From assembly GCA_963744225.1 (NCBI GenBank), contig CAVUSV010000004.1, forward strand, positions 744,001 through 808,000: a stretch of DNA of 64,000 nucleotides, written 5' to 3'. Both the position numbers and the translations under genes were made by a program. Source of the stretch: Bog-473 sp963744225. GTDB lineage: Bacteria; Actinomycetota; Acidimicrobiia; Acidimicrobiales; RAAP-2. The notes beneath the pieces are model-generated. The model searched no databases. It was not told where the DNA came from and saw only the letters and a program-made list of their open reading frames with translations. Within the stretch, counting starts at the first letter, position 1, and each line of letters opens with the position of its first letter. Shown here in pieces: positions 41,869 to 49,875 of this stretch.

Positions 41869-41897
41869 ACACCCGATCCCGGCGTATGGGGCGACCC
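41869..41897 (+). repeat. Cassette-boundary site (F35)
   Basis: ACACCCGATCCCGGCG-TAT-GGGGCGACC. Confidence 0.82.
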
Positions 41898-41976
41898 TCG
41901 GACGCAAAGGTCACTGAACTTATGGGGGCACTCGTGTCTACCGAAGCGGGGTCAATTCCAACCCCGAACTTCGGCG

Positions 41977-42321
41977 CTAGCTGCCCGTGGCGACCTGGAT
42001 CCAGCTGATGACGTTTCCGTCCGCATCCACAACATTGGCTTTGCGTCCGGCGTCGCCGACGGGCTCGATCGGCCCAGCGCTGATCCCCCGGCCCGCGAGA
42101 TCGGAGACGAACTGATCCAGGTCGCCCACCGATATGGTCACTACGGTCCGTCCAGCGCGCTCGGTGTCCTCGATCACGTAGAGCCAGCCGTTCCCAGCTA
42201 CGGACCACATAACCTCGTTCTCATTGGGAACAATGTCAGCAGGGCGGCCGAATATCTGTTCATACCAGCTCTTCGCCGCTTTCAGGTCTGCCACGGGCAC
42301 ACAGGCGAAGAGAACCTCCAT
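41977..42321 (-). CDS. VOC family protein
   Basis: 114 residues: EVLFACVPVADLKAAKSWYE, FGRPADIVPNENEVMWSVAG, WLYVIEDTERAGRTVVTISV and NVVDADGNVISWIQ. A complete VOC module with two beta-alpha-beta-beta-beta units. Such proteins are metal-dependent lyases, dioxygenases or drug-binding resistance proteins; which is unclear. Confidence 0.8.
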   Translation of the reverse strand: MEVLFACVPVADLKAAKSWYEQIFGRPADIVPNENEVMWSVAGNGWLYVIEDTERAGRTVVTISVGDLDQFVSDLAGRGISAGPIEPVGDAGRKANVVDADGNVISWIQVATGS

Positions 42322-42377
42322 GGTCACCCGAGTAGCTTGCCGCTCGCCGATAGGCCATGTCGACCCGTTCGTAGTTG

Positions 42378-42411
42378 TGGTGCCCGCCGTCCCGGCGAAC
42401 TGGGATACCCC
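42378..42411 (+). repeat. Cassette-boundary site (F36)
   Basis: GGTGCCCGCCGTCCCGGCG-AAC-TGGGATACCCC. Confidence 0.88.
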
Positions 42412-42419
42412 ACGCTTGG

Positions 42420-42986
42420 TTAAGCGGGCCTCCGTGCGCAGAAGCGGAAGTCATAATCCCGATGGTCGACCGTTACGCCAGTGAAGCCGACGCCGCCTAG
42501 CCGGTTTGGAAGGACCTCCGGGTCGAGAGGCACGAACAGATCGTCAATGTGCGCCTCTCGCGTCCCCTCGTTGTCGTAACCGTCCGATCCGACTAGAGCG
42601 CCACCGGGGCGCAGGATGCGGAAGATCTCTTCGAAGATCTTGTCCTGGAGGACGACGGATTCGACGTGATGAAGGACGCCGAAGCAGGCGACAGCTGAGA
42701 AGCGCCGGTCGGGGAAGCCGGTCTGCGCGGCGCTGCCATGGACGACTGTCACGTTTGTGTCGCGAAGCCGATGCGTGAGTTGATCCGCAAGGTTTCCGTC
42801 GATCTCGATGACGGTCAAGCGCCCCGCTCGATGACGCAGAAGGTCGGTCGTCAGGCCAGGTCCCGGTCCGACCTCGAGCACGTCATCGCCCAGGTCGGCG
42901 ACCGAGGTGACCCAAGGGAGGAGGTCTCGCTCGAGCATCTCGGTCCACATGGGACTGGAAAGCACTTCGAGATGGCGCTTATTCAT
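42420..42986 (-). CDS. Class I SAM-dependent methyltransferase
   Basis: 188 residues: MNKRHLEVLSSPMWTEMLER, motif I DDVLEVGPGPGLTTDLLR, LTVIEIDGNLADQLTHRL, FSAVACFGVLHHVESV and LRPGGALVGSDGYDN. Complete Methyltransf_11/25-type domain; substrate unknown. Third methyltransferase of the array. Confidence 0.87.
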   Translation of the reverse strand: MNKRHLEVLSSPMWTEMLERDLLPWVTSVADLGDDVLEVGPGPGLTTDLLRHRAGRLTVIEIDGNLADQLTHRLRDTNVTVVHGSAAQTGFPDRRFSAVACFGVLHHVESVVLQDKIFEEIFRILRPGGALVGSDGYDNEGTREAHIDDLFVPLDPEVLPNRLGGVGFTGVTVDHRDYDFRFCARRPA

Positions 42987-43042
42987 CGCCCTCGTGTTGA
43001 TTCAGTTCGGAGTCGTGGGGTCATCGGTCAAGCAAGGATAGT

Positions 43043-43082
43043 CGGCACCCCTCGGGCAGTCCCAGCGAACGGGGGCACCCCC
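43043..43082 (+). repeat. Cassette-boundary site (F37)
   Basis: CGGCACCCCTCGGGCAG then TCCCAGCG-AAC-GGGGGCACCCC. Confidence 0.84.
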
Positions 43083-43192
43083 CCAACTTCTAGAGAGAAT
43101 CGGCGCTGACCTCCCTGCAGTCCAAGTTTCAAGCTGGCGCGCAGTCGCAGAGCTTCCCTAACGGCCCAGCTGCTCCTCACTACGCTCCGTGC

Positions 43193-43969
43193 ATGAGACG
43201 CAGCCTCAACCCGCTGATTGTTTCGATCCTGACGATCGTCGCCCTTTGCGCCGTTGTAGCACCTGCCGGCGCTTCGGGACATCGCACCTCAAAGCAAGGA
43301 ACGGGATCGTCACCACCCGTCATCGTCCTGCCCGTCATCTCCTGTACGACGACCTACGGCGCGGGATCGTCCGGAGAGCCGTTCGTGGCCCGGCAACTAG
43401 CCGCCGCAAGTTCAGCGAAGGGGCTCAGCTTCTACTCGAACGGCTTGATCACTGTCCTCGGACCGTCGGGTTGGGCGTGCGGAGCGTTGGTCGCAGCCGA
43501 TGGAGGCCAAAGGCTCGATGTCTTCCCACCTGGAAGCCCTGACTATTCGCAGTCCATCGCGCCGAAGGGGGCGTCGCTCGTTGAGGTTCGAGGTGAATAC
43601 ACCGGTCACATTCCGGGTGCCGACCTTGTGTGTGCGCTCTTTCCGCACTCCGCCGCGGCCTCTTTTGCTTCGTCCGGAGGGGAAACGTGTCCTCCGATGT
43701 CTCCGACGGAGAAGACGAAACAGCTGACAGCAGATGTCATAGCGTTCACCGATCCTTCTGGCACCGTCGGAACCGGCACAGGGTCCGGCGGGTCCCTGAC
43801 CTCGGTCGGGTCCGTGGTGTATCCGCAGCTCGCCTTCGCAGACTCCTCGAGCGTGAACATCTCGGTACTCTCGTGCACGTTGCCAAAGAGGATCGCCACT
43901 CTCTGCGTGCCCATCGAGGGGGATTTCTTGACGCGAAACCCGCCGACCTATGTGCCTCAGGCATCCTGA
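43193..43969 (+). CDS. Secreted protein of unknown function
   Basis: 258 residues with a signal peptide (LNPLIVSILTIVALCAVVAP, cleavage after AGA). Conserved Cys residues in VISCTTTYG, WACGALV, LVCALFPH, GGETCPP and SCTLPKRIATLC suggest disulphides. Similar secreted proteins are common in actinobacteria. Function unknown. Confidence 0.65.
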   Translation: MRRSLNPLIVSILTIVALCAVVAPAGASGHRTSKQGTGSSPPVIVLPVISCTTTYGAGSSGEPFVARQLAAASSAKGLSFYSNGLITVLGPSGWACGALVAADGGQRLDVFPPGSPDYSQSIAPKGASLVEVRGEYTGHIPGADLVCALFPHSAAASFASSGGETCPPMSPTEKTKQLTADVIAFTDPSGTVGTGTGSGGSLTSVGSVVYPQLAFADSSSVNISVLSCTLPKRIATLCVPIEGDFLTRNPPTYVPQAS

Positions 43970-44019
43970 TCAGACGCAGGGGCACGACATCACGACGTCA
44001 GGAGCTGGCAATGACTGTC

Positions 44020-44042
44020 TCAGTGCCGGCGTGCGGGGGCAC
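44020..44042 (+). repeat. Cassette-boundary site (F38)
   Basis: TCAGTGCCGGCG-TGC-GGGGGCAC. Confidence 0.85.
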
Positions 44043-44076
44043 GCTGGCCACCCCCTTGGCACCTACGATCGGCTGG

Positions 44077-44724
44077 ATGGATTCCCCCTCGTCGGCCTGG
44101 GATTCCTTGGGTTCGACTTGGCAACTCGCCATCGACGAAGCTTGGAAATCATGGACCGCAGGCTCAGCTGGGGTCGGAGCCGTCCTTGTCGATCAGACCG
44201 GATCGGTGGTTGCGAAGGGTCGCAATAGGACAACTGAACAATCAGATTCTCACTTGTCGGGAACGATCATGGCGCACGCCGAGATGGACGTCTTGTCCCA
44301 GGTGCCTTTTGGTACCCGGATCATGGGGTCGCTGTACACCACCTTCGAGCCCTGCCTCATGTGTGCAGCAACGATCGCGTTCTACCGGGTTCCAGAGGTT
44401 CAATACGCTGCGGCCGATCCGTTCTTCGAGGGCCTCCACGACTGGATGGGTAGCTATCCCTTCACGGCCGAGCGCTTACCGGATCGAATCAGACTTGGAG
44501 GACCGATTGGTGCCTTCTGCCACGTCCTGCACCTGGCATGGCTTGTTGCCTACCCGGCACCACCTGACGTCGTCGATGCGCACAGGCGTCTCACCCCTTC
44601 GACACTCGAGTGCGCCAGCGGGATCGCCAAACGTCATCGCCTCCGGCAGATCGGCGATGAAGGTGTGACCGTCATCGAAGCGATTGAAGAGCTCTGGCCG
44701 GACCTCATGGCGCTCAGCATGTGA
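44077..44724 (+). CDS. Cytidine/deoxycytidylate-deaminase-like protein
   Basis: 215 residues. Zinc-binding motifs are HAEMDVLSQVP (His-Ala-Glu with catalytic Glu) and EPCLMCAATIAF (Cys-x2-Cys). The N-terminal LAIDEAWKSWTAGSAGVGAV is as in nucleoside deaminases. It hydrolyses an amino group from a base or nucleoside-like substrate; the target is not clear. The extra C-terminal 70 residues exceed a minimal deaminase. Confidence 0.85.
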   Translation: MDSPSSAWDSLGSTWQLAIDEAWKSWTAGSAGVGAVLVDQTGSVVAKGRNRTTEQSDSHLSGTIMAHAEMDVLSQVPFGTRIMGSLYTTFEPCLMCAATIAFYRVPEVQYAAADPFFEGLHDWMGSYPFTAERLPDRIRLGGPIGAFCHVLHLAWLVAYPAPPDVVDAHRRLTPSTLECASGIAKRHRLRQIGDEGVTVIEAIEELWPDLMALSM

Positions 44725-44727
44725 CTT

Positions 44728-44749
44728 CGACCCGGCGGTATGGGCGACG
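44728..44749 (+). repeat. Cassette-boundary site (F39)
   Basis: CGACCCGGCG-GTA-TGGGCGAC. Confidence 0.78.
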
Positions 44750-44818
44750 TCGATCGCGATGGCCCGCTAGAGATCTGAGCTGCTGACCGGAGTGGAAAGA
44801 AGCACCCTGTGGGCTGGC

Positions 44819-45427
44819 CTAGTTGGATCGGACCCGGTCGTAGAGTAGGCAAATCGCGCTGCTCTCGGTTGGCGCCTGGTGTTGGAGCCGCCAGGTGCTC
44901 TCGGGCAAGTTGTCCTCGAAGAGGCGAGAGCCGCCACCGGGTAGGTCCGGACACAGCATGATGCTGAGCTCGTCGATAGCGTCAGCGCGAAGCAGGGCGC
45001 GGATGACACTGCTGCTCGCCAGGACGATGATGTCGTCGCCCGGCTGTTCCTGGAGCTGAGCGACCGCGATAGCCGCGTCATGATTGACGACTCGGCTGTT
45101 CCGCCAAGTCGTTTCGCGCAGCGTGCTAGAGAACACGATTTTCTCTGTCTCGTTGAGCCAGCTGGAGAAGGCGCGGTCGCGGGCGTCGGCGGTCTCGTCG
45201 TCGGCGACGCTGGGCCAATAGGTGCTGAAGCCTTCATAGTTCTTGCGGCCGAGCAAGACTGTAGTAGCCGGAGTGGTGACCTTGATCATGTGGTCGCGGG
45301 CCCCATCGGTGATTGCGTGGGGCACGATCCAGCCCATGTCGTAGTCGCCACCGGGGCCGGCAACCCGGCCATCAAGTGACAGCGTGATATTGGCGACGAC
45401 CTTGCGGTTCGCGACCTTGGTGGTCAT
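44819..45427 (-). CDS. Dihydrofolate-reductase/RibD-C family protein
   Basis: 202 residues: KVVANITLSLDGRVAGPGGD, TTVLLGRKNYEGFSTYWPSV, KIVFSSTLRETTW, DIIVLASSSVIRALLRADAI and DELSIMLCPDLPGGGSRLFE. This is the RibD C-terminal reductase pattern, NADPH-binding. Common actinobacterial stand-alone homologue of unknown substrate. Confidence 0.85.
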   Translation of the reverse strand: MTTKVANRKVVANITLSLDGRVAGPGGDYDMGWIVPHAITDGARDHMIKVTTPATTVLLGRKNYEGFSTYWPSVADDETADARDRAFSSWLNETEKIVFSSTLRETTWRNSRVVNHDAAIAVAQLQEQPGDDIIVLASSSVIRALLRADAIDELSIMLCPDLPGGGSRLFEDNLPESTWRLQHQAPTESSAICLLYDRVRSN

Positions 45428-45485
45428 GTCATTCTCCTCTTCTGGTTGATTTTCAATGCATCGGACGAAACGGGCGACGTGAGAG

Positions 45486-45974
45486 TCATCGGCTACTCGC
45501 TGCGATGAATCCGTCAGGGTCGACCAAGCTCAGCACGACTCGGTCGACCCGTTGGCGGAAGAACATCGTGCTCAGTCCACGACTAGTGCGCAGAGGTGGG
45601 TCGATGCCGAACTCCACGAGGCCGTCGTCGCAGCCGTTGATGATCGCCCGGCCACCGGTGATGTGAACTCCCGTCGTCCCGTGCAGTTTGGCCTGGGATC
45701 GCTCCAGTGACCGGACGGAATCGAGTGGAACATCGATACTGAACGTGGACATACGAATGTGGAGACGCTCCGGGTAAACCCACACGCCTGACTTTCCAGG
45801 CCCTCCACCGAACAGCGTGTCGAGCGACTTCGTGATCCAGTCCAGTCCCGCTGTGTCGAAGCTGATCGGGAAGAACTGGCGTTCATCGAGAACGGCGCGC
45901 CGGGCAACGGCGTAGGGTTCACCGGTCTTGGCCATGCGGTCGCGCGCAGCTGACTTGACCTTGTTGTGGGCCAT
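45486..45974 (-). CDS. Protein with PH-like domain, same cassette as the RibD-like gene
   Basis: 162 residues. The N-terminal KSAARDRMAKTGEPYAVARR resembles short toxin-antitoxin-like motifs (a seed found at the start of several actinobacterial proteins). The rest (VWVYPERLHIRMSTFSIDVP, LDSVRSLERSQAKLHGTTGV, DRVVLSLVDPDGFIA) looks like a PH-like domain. No boundary site separates it from the downstream RibD-like gene. Confidence 0.62.
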   Translation of the reverse strand: MAHNKVKSAARDRMAKTGEPYAVARRAVLDERQFFPISFDTAGLDWITKSLDTLFGGGPGKSGVWVYPERLHIRMSTFSIDVPLDSVRSLERSQAKLHGTTGVHITGGRAIINGCDDGLVEFGIDPPLRTSRGLSTMFFRQRVDRVVLSLVDPDGFIAASSR

Positions 45975-46213
45975 CGTGCCTCATTCTGGTGACACCACCC
46001 GACGCTCGGCCACCGATGATGTGGTCACGATTAGGCAAGACACTCACGTGTGGGCTGAGCCGCACTTGTCCTCGACGCCACTCCGGCGCCGGGCCGGTCG
46101 TAGCTCAGATCAGGCAGACGTGAACTGCCGCTCGAGAGCATACAACGGACCCGTTCCGCTGTCACGCCTGCCGACCCGGATCGAATGACACTGTGCCCAC
46201 GAGGGCCCCGAGA
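45975..46213. other. Gene-poor cassette end
   Basis: 240 bases between the gene start at 45974 and the next site. A plus-strand frame here has no convincing start or family; probably promoter and spacer. Confidence 0.4.
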
Positions 46214-46266
46214 TATGCCCTCAAAGTACCGAAGTGTCCCACCTTCCCGGTGCGAACGGGGGCACC
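46214..46266 (+). repeat. Cassette-boundary site (F40)
   Basis: ATGCCCTCAAA, GTACCGAAGTGTCCCACC, then TTCCCGGTGCG-AAC-GGGGGCACC. Inner arms GTACCG and CGGTGC pair. Confidence 0.87.
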
Positions 46267-46285
46267 ATTCCTCGGGTCAATAAGG

Positions 46286-47134
46286 ATGGAGCAAGCCAAG
46301 ACCAACCTCGCTCCGAAGACTCTTGTGCCGAGTGCAGCCGTAAACTGGCAGGCTTCTACGGTGCCCGTTCCACACTACGAATACAAACACTTGGGCCGCC
46401 CGTACGTGACGCCCCACCAGCTCTTCTCTTATAGGGCGAGTCAGGGTCGTCAGACCGACACTCCACCTAACGCGGTCGTTCTTGGTTGGCAGAATGTCTT
46501 GCTGGAGCGCATCCGCTCAGCTCGGTCGTTCCGGGAGATCACGGGTCCGGCGGGAGCCCTCCTTGAACTTTCCCCCTCGCTGGGATTCGCCTGTCTTCCG
46601 ATTGGTGCGCCAGTCGTCGCAATCGTCATGGAGGAACTGGCAGCGCTAGGTGTGAAGACAATCGTTGGTATCGGCACGGCTGGAGGCCTCTCGCCAGCCC
46701 TTGAGGTTGGTCAAGCGGTGCTGTGTTCGGCGGCGCTCAGGGACGACGGCACGTCGCACCACTACTCGCCTCCGACCCGTTGGTCGCTCCCTGACTCTGA
46801 ACTGCCCGCCTCCCTGCGTTTGGCCCTCCCGGACGCGGCAGTAGGTCCAGGCTGGACCACCGATGCGCCGTACAGGGAAACCGCTGAGGAAATCCAGGCC
46901 TACCGAGAAGAGGGAATCTTGACGGTGGACATGGAGGCATCCGCCATGTTTTCCGTCGGCGCATGCCTCGAGGTCCAGACGGCTTCGGTTTTCTGCGTTT
47001 CCGACGTCCTTCACGGCGAAGCATGGGAACCGCACTTCCAATCCCCCAACCTCGCGAACACTCTCTGGCGGCTCTTTGAGACCGTCGAGTCGGTGCTGTT
47101 ATCGGATCGGCCTACGCCGCTCACGTCAGGCTGA
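46286..47134 (+). CDS. Nucleoside phosphorylase/nucleosidase-like protein
   Basis: 282 residues: LGWQNVLLERIRSARSF, TIVGIGTAGGLSPALEVGQA with the family glycine motif, TVDMEASAMFSVGACLEVQT with the substrate-binding Met-Glu, and VFCVSDVLHGEAW with the catalytic Asp. PNP/UDP phosphorylase superfamily. ATG follows AAGGA. It cleaves a nucleoside N-glycosidic bond; base unknown. Confidence 0.85.
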   Translation: MEQAKTNLAPKTLVPSAAVNWQASTVPVPHYEYKHLGRPYVTPHQLFSYRASQGRQTDTPPNAVVLGWQNVLLERIRSARSFREITGPAGALLELSPSLGFACLPIGAPVVAIVMEELAALGVKTIVGIGTAGGLSPALEVGQAVLCSAALRDDGTSHHYSPPTRWSLPDSELPASLRLALPDAAVGPGWTTDAPYRETAEEIQAYREEGILTVDMEASAMFSVGACLEVQTASVFCVSDVLHGEAWEPHFQSPNLANTLWRLFETVESVLLSDRPTPLTSG

Positions 47135-47136
47135 GC

Positions 47137-47167
47137 ATGCCATCATCCCGGCGAACGGGGGCACCCA
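47137..47167 (+). repeat. Cassette-boundary site (F41)
   Basis: ATGCCATCATCCCGGCG-AAC-GGGGGCACCC. Confidence 0.88.
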
Positions 47168-47202
47168 GACCTTATGGGTCGGCCGGGGGCAGACTGGTAG
47201 AG

Positions 47203-48079
47203 GTGCGAGACGAGATCAGTTTTGAGCAGAGCAAGTTGCGCGGCGACGTGCAGTTGGTTCGCCAATACGGAGAAGCTCATCCAGAAGCATTTGTGGAGCT
47301 TCGCTACGAGAATGAACCAACGGTTCGCATCGTTGCCCTTTTCGCGGGAGACGCTCTCGAGATCCACCAAGAAGCCCTGCGTCGCCTGGTGTCTCACCCA
47401 GATCAGCTAGAGGTGCAACGTCACCATGGCCCCGTGTCCGCTTGGAGGAGATTCGCGCCGAGATACACGAGATGGCGACATCCTCTGAGCCTGGATTGTT
47501 GAGCGGATCGGATACCGGCGGCGGGAGAGTCAACGTGAGGCTCCGGGCTGACGGTGAACACGTCGCTGCACGCCTGCAAGACCGCTACGGCGACGCCGTC
47601 GATCTCACCGTCGGGTTCCTTCATTTCCCGGATTGCGCGTTTCCCCGTGCACTGGCACCGCTCTTTGCCGATCAAGCTCAACCAAGGCTCTTGCCCTACC
47701 CGATGAACTCCAGGTTGTCGTGAACCAGGTCTTGGAAGTGAAATCTGGAGCGACTCTCCAAAGCACGATTCGACTAACCAATGATGGAGACGTTGAGGTG
47801 GTCGCCCAAACGAACGGCTACCTCACGGCACCGGTGGTAGATCCCAAGACGAACGAAACTGTCGGCGGATACTCGGGCGCTCAGACAATGTCTCTTGTTG
47901 GATTCCGGGCGCCAGCAGGTGGCTCAGTCGAAATCCCCTTGCTCGTCGGTACGGCTTCAACTGCTCCACGACTCGGCTACGCCGTGCCCCCTGGTCGATG
48001 GGCCATTGAGATCACCCTCGGACTTGGAGTTCGAGGGGTCTTCCAAGCTCCCCTATTCCCGCTTGACATCGTCGCCTGA
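47203..48079 (+). CDS. Ig-like-domain protein split by two frameshifts
   Basis: Three frames join in order: VRDEISFEQSKLRGDVQLVR to EVQRHHGPVS; then LEEIRAEIHEMATSS, GGRVNVRLRADGEHVAARLQ and YGDAVDLTVGFLHFP; then ALPDELQVVVNQVLEVKSGA and TNDGDVEVVAQTNGYLTAPV with GRWAIEITLGLGVRG. Indels lie near 47440 and 47660. The last domain resembles that at 27556. No signal peptide seen. Confidence 0.6.
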
Positions 48080-48108
48080 CGCCGCAAGCCGACGATGAAA
48101 CGGCAGCG

Positions 48109-48147
48109 GTGCCACGTGGCTCCTTACCGGCAATGTACGGGGGCACG
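48109..48147 (+). repeat. Cassette-boundary site (F42)
   Basis: GTGCCACGTGGCTCCTTACC then GGCAATG-TAC-GGGGGCAC. Confidence 0.78.
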
Positions 48148-48156
48148 CCGCTTCGG

Positions 48157-48507
48157 TTAGAAAACAGACCCGCTGAACACCAGCGTCGCCCCCAACATGA
48201 CAACTCCAAGAAGTGCGCCGACCGAGTTCATTGCGAATCCGAATACAGAACAGTGCAGCATTCGTTTCGGTGTCCGAAGCTGGCGCACGCCATCCTGTAG
48301 TGCATCTGCGGCAAGGAAAACCAGACCACCGACGTACAGGACGGCGGAGACTGCCGCTACGAAGGTCAGCGGCCACAAATAGGGAAACACTGGCACCGTG
48401 AGGGCCAAGGTGCTCCAAAACAAGAAACCGGCCAGCACGAGCAAACCAAAGTCGACCAAGATCAGCGGCGTAGCGACAAGCACCATCACCCCAGCGCGGA
48501 GTCTCAT
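48157..48507 (-). CDS. Membrane protein coupled to an ArsR regulator
   Basis: 116 residues with three to four hydrophobic helices (AGVMVLVATPLILVDFGLLV, FPYLWPLTFVAAVSAVLYVG and SVGALLGVVMLGATLVFSGS). ATG overlaps the regulator's stop by 4 bases. It is the regulator's likely target or effector. No known transporter family is clear. Confidence 0.65.
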   Translation of the reverse strand: MRLRAGVMVLVATPLILVDFGLLVLAGFLFWSTLALTVPVFPYLWPLTFVAAVSAVLYVGGLVFLAADALQDGVRQLRTPKRMLHCSVFGFAMNSVGALLGVVMLGATLVFSGSVF

Positions 48508-48824
48508 CTTGCGGGTGACCTCACGCGCTTGCGCCGCAAAACAATCTGATCGGGGCAAACAGCCGAAAGGAATCCGCCGACACACAGTGCGAGCCGTTCC
48601 TCAACCAGGCGATAGAAGATTCGGTTGCCATCCCTTCGCTCCTCGACGAGCCCGGCGCTCTTGAGAATGCTCAGATGTCGTGAGATGGACGGCGGACTGA
48701 TGTGAAACCGACTGACGATCTCGCCAGCATTCAATTCACCCGGCCTGAGGTCCTCCAGGATCTGGCGGCGGGTGGGGTCGGCGAGTGCCTTGAACACCCC
48801 AGCCTCCATCGTATTGTCCGCCAT
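48504..48824 (-). CDS. ArsR-family transcriptional regulator
   Basis: 106 residues with a winged helix: FKALADPTRRQILEDLRPGE, LNAGEIVSRFHISPPSISRH, LSILKSAGLVEERRDGNRIF. The usual Cys metal ligands of ArsR/SmtB (ELCVCDL) are absent, so it is probably not a metal sensor. It leads a two-gene cassette with the membrane protein. Confidence 0.88.
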   Translation of the reverse strand: MADNTMEAGVFKALADPTRRQILEDLRPGELNAGEIVSRFHISPPSISRHLSILKSAGLVEERRDGNRIFYRLVEERLALCVGGFLSAVCPDQIVLRRKRVRSPAR

Positions 48825-48833
48825 ATTCGAAGA

Positions 48834-48850
48834 TTAGCACATTAGCTAAC
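48834..48850. promoter_or_regulatory. Operator candidate upstream of the ArsR gene
   Basis: TTAGCACATTAGCTAAC contains the palindrome TTAGCTAA and a second TTAGC, ten bases before the start codon, as expected for an ArsR-family operator. Confidence 0.5.
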
Positions 48851-48869
48851 AACGATCCTCAACTTCTTC

Positions 48870-48907
48870 GGCACGTACCCCCCGCCGATCCGGCGTTAGG
48901 GGGCAGG
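48870..48907 (+). repeat. Cassette-boundary site (F43)
   Basis: GGCACGTACCCCCCGCC then GATCCGGCG-TTA-GGGGGCAGG. The core GTTAGGGG is the copy closest to the integron GTTRRRY. Confidence 0.85.
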
Positions 48908-48954
48908 CTCAGCTGAAGCGCCGGGTGCTCATCCGGGACTGGCATCATTGTCGA

Positions 48955-49293
48955 ATGGACCTGGAGGTGTTCGAGCACGAGGTCCGCCGACGCTGCCAGG
49001 AATGGGTCGGTCTCGGCATCACCTCCGACTTCAAGCCGCCGTCTGACCAGGAGCGGCAGCGCCTCAAATGGGCCGCCGTCGCGGGCCTTGAGTCAATGGA
49101 CGCTCTGGGCGAGCTGATCATTTGGACTTCGGGTGAGGCCGAAATGAGCGTCGCCTACTTGAGCGACGGCGCCATGCGGCTCGTTCATTACGATCTCACC
49201 GAAGCGGAGTTGGGCGCATGCCTCGACGACTTCATTCAGCTGATGCTGCACCGGCCACCCGACGATCAGCTGCACCCGGCACCGAACCGCTGA
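48955..49293 (+). CDS. Small cassette protein of unknown function
   Basis: 112 residues: LEVFEHEVRRRCQEWVGLGI, ALGELIIWTSGEAEMSVAYL, MRLVHYDLTEAELGACLDDF. The alpha/beta pattern and size resemble immunity proteins of polymorphic toxins, without a clear family. Confidence 0.58.
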   Translation: MDLEVFEHEVRRRCQEWVGLGITSDFKPPSDQERQRLKWAAVAGLESMDALGELIIWTSGEAEMSVAYLSDGAMRLVHYDLTEAELGACLDDFIQLMLHRPPDDQLHPAPNR

Positions 49294-49331
49294 ATCAGGC
49301 TGACGCCCGTCTTCACGACGCCGGGCTATGG

Positions 49332-49369
49332 ATGCCGAGCCTCACCCTCCCGGCGTACGGGGGCACCCA
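49332..49369 (+). repeat. Cassette-boundary site (F44)
   Basis: ATGCCGAGCCTCACC then CTCCCGGCG-TAC-GGGGGCACCC. Confidence 0.9.
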
Positions 49370-49397
49370 ATGGAGCGCGGACCTCGCCGGTTCGCCC

Positions 49398-49739
49398 TCA
49401 AATAGACCACTCGGGCTGCCACTCCTCAAGCAGACCGTCCACGGCATCTGCCGCATGCCAAGCCCACGAACCGTAGAAGTCGCCGTGGCGGCCACCGGGC
49501 GGACCGAGATGGTTCTCTTCCAAGTTTCTGCGCAACCAAGTTCCGAACTGTCCTGGCGGATCGAAGCCTGACGCGAGGAACCAACGACACGCTTGCATGC
49601 CTTCAACAAGGCGGCGAGTGAGTTCGGGGGTCCAGCCCGGAGCCCTCGGCTCTGGATGATCAGCGTTGAGGGCCATCTTTATCGCGCCGTCGAGACTCGC
49701 CACCGCTCCAAGGGTGGCCTCGTACTGGGGTGTCGGCAC
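49398..49739 (-). CDS. Small cassette protein of unknown function
   Basis: 113 residues: YEATLGAVASLDGAIKMALN, LTRRLVEGMQACRWFLASGF, RHGDFYGSWAWHAADAVDGL. Helical and Trp-rich. No family recognised. Confidence 0.55.
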   Translation of the reverse strand: MPTPQYEATLGAVASLDGAIKMALNADHPEPRAPGWTPELTRRLVEGMQACRWFLASGFDPPGQFGTWLRRNLEENHLGPPGGRHGDFYGSWAWHAADAVDGLLEEWQPEWSI

Positions 49740-49754
49740 GCCTCAAGTATGACC

Positions 49755-49781
49755 ACCGTGCCGGCGTAGTGGGATACCCCT
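49755..49781 (+). repeat. Cassette-boundary site (F45)
   Basis: CACCGTGCCGGCG-TAG-TGGGATACCCC. Confidence 0.83.
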
Positions 49782-49875
49782 CCCCCACAGCCAAGAGACA
49801 ATCGGCGTTGACCTGTCCGGGCTTCAAGTGTGAAGCTTGTTCTCGTGCCATTCCGTTAGGCGTGAGATTGTAGCT

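Noticed and set aside
45928..46188. Plus-strand gene at 45928-46188
   Set aside because: No ribosome-binding site, antisense to the start of the PH-like gene and no protein-like pattern.
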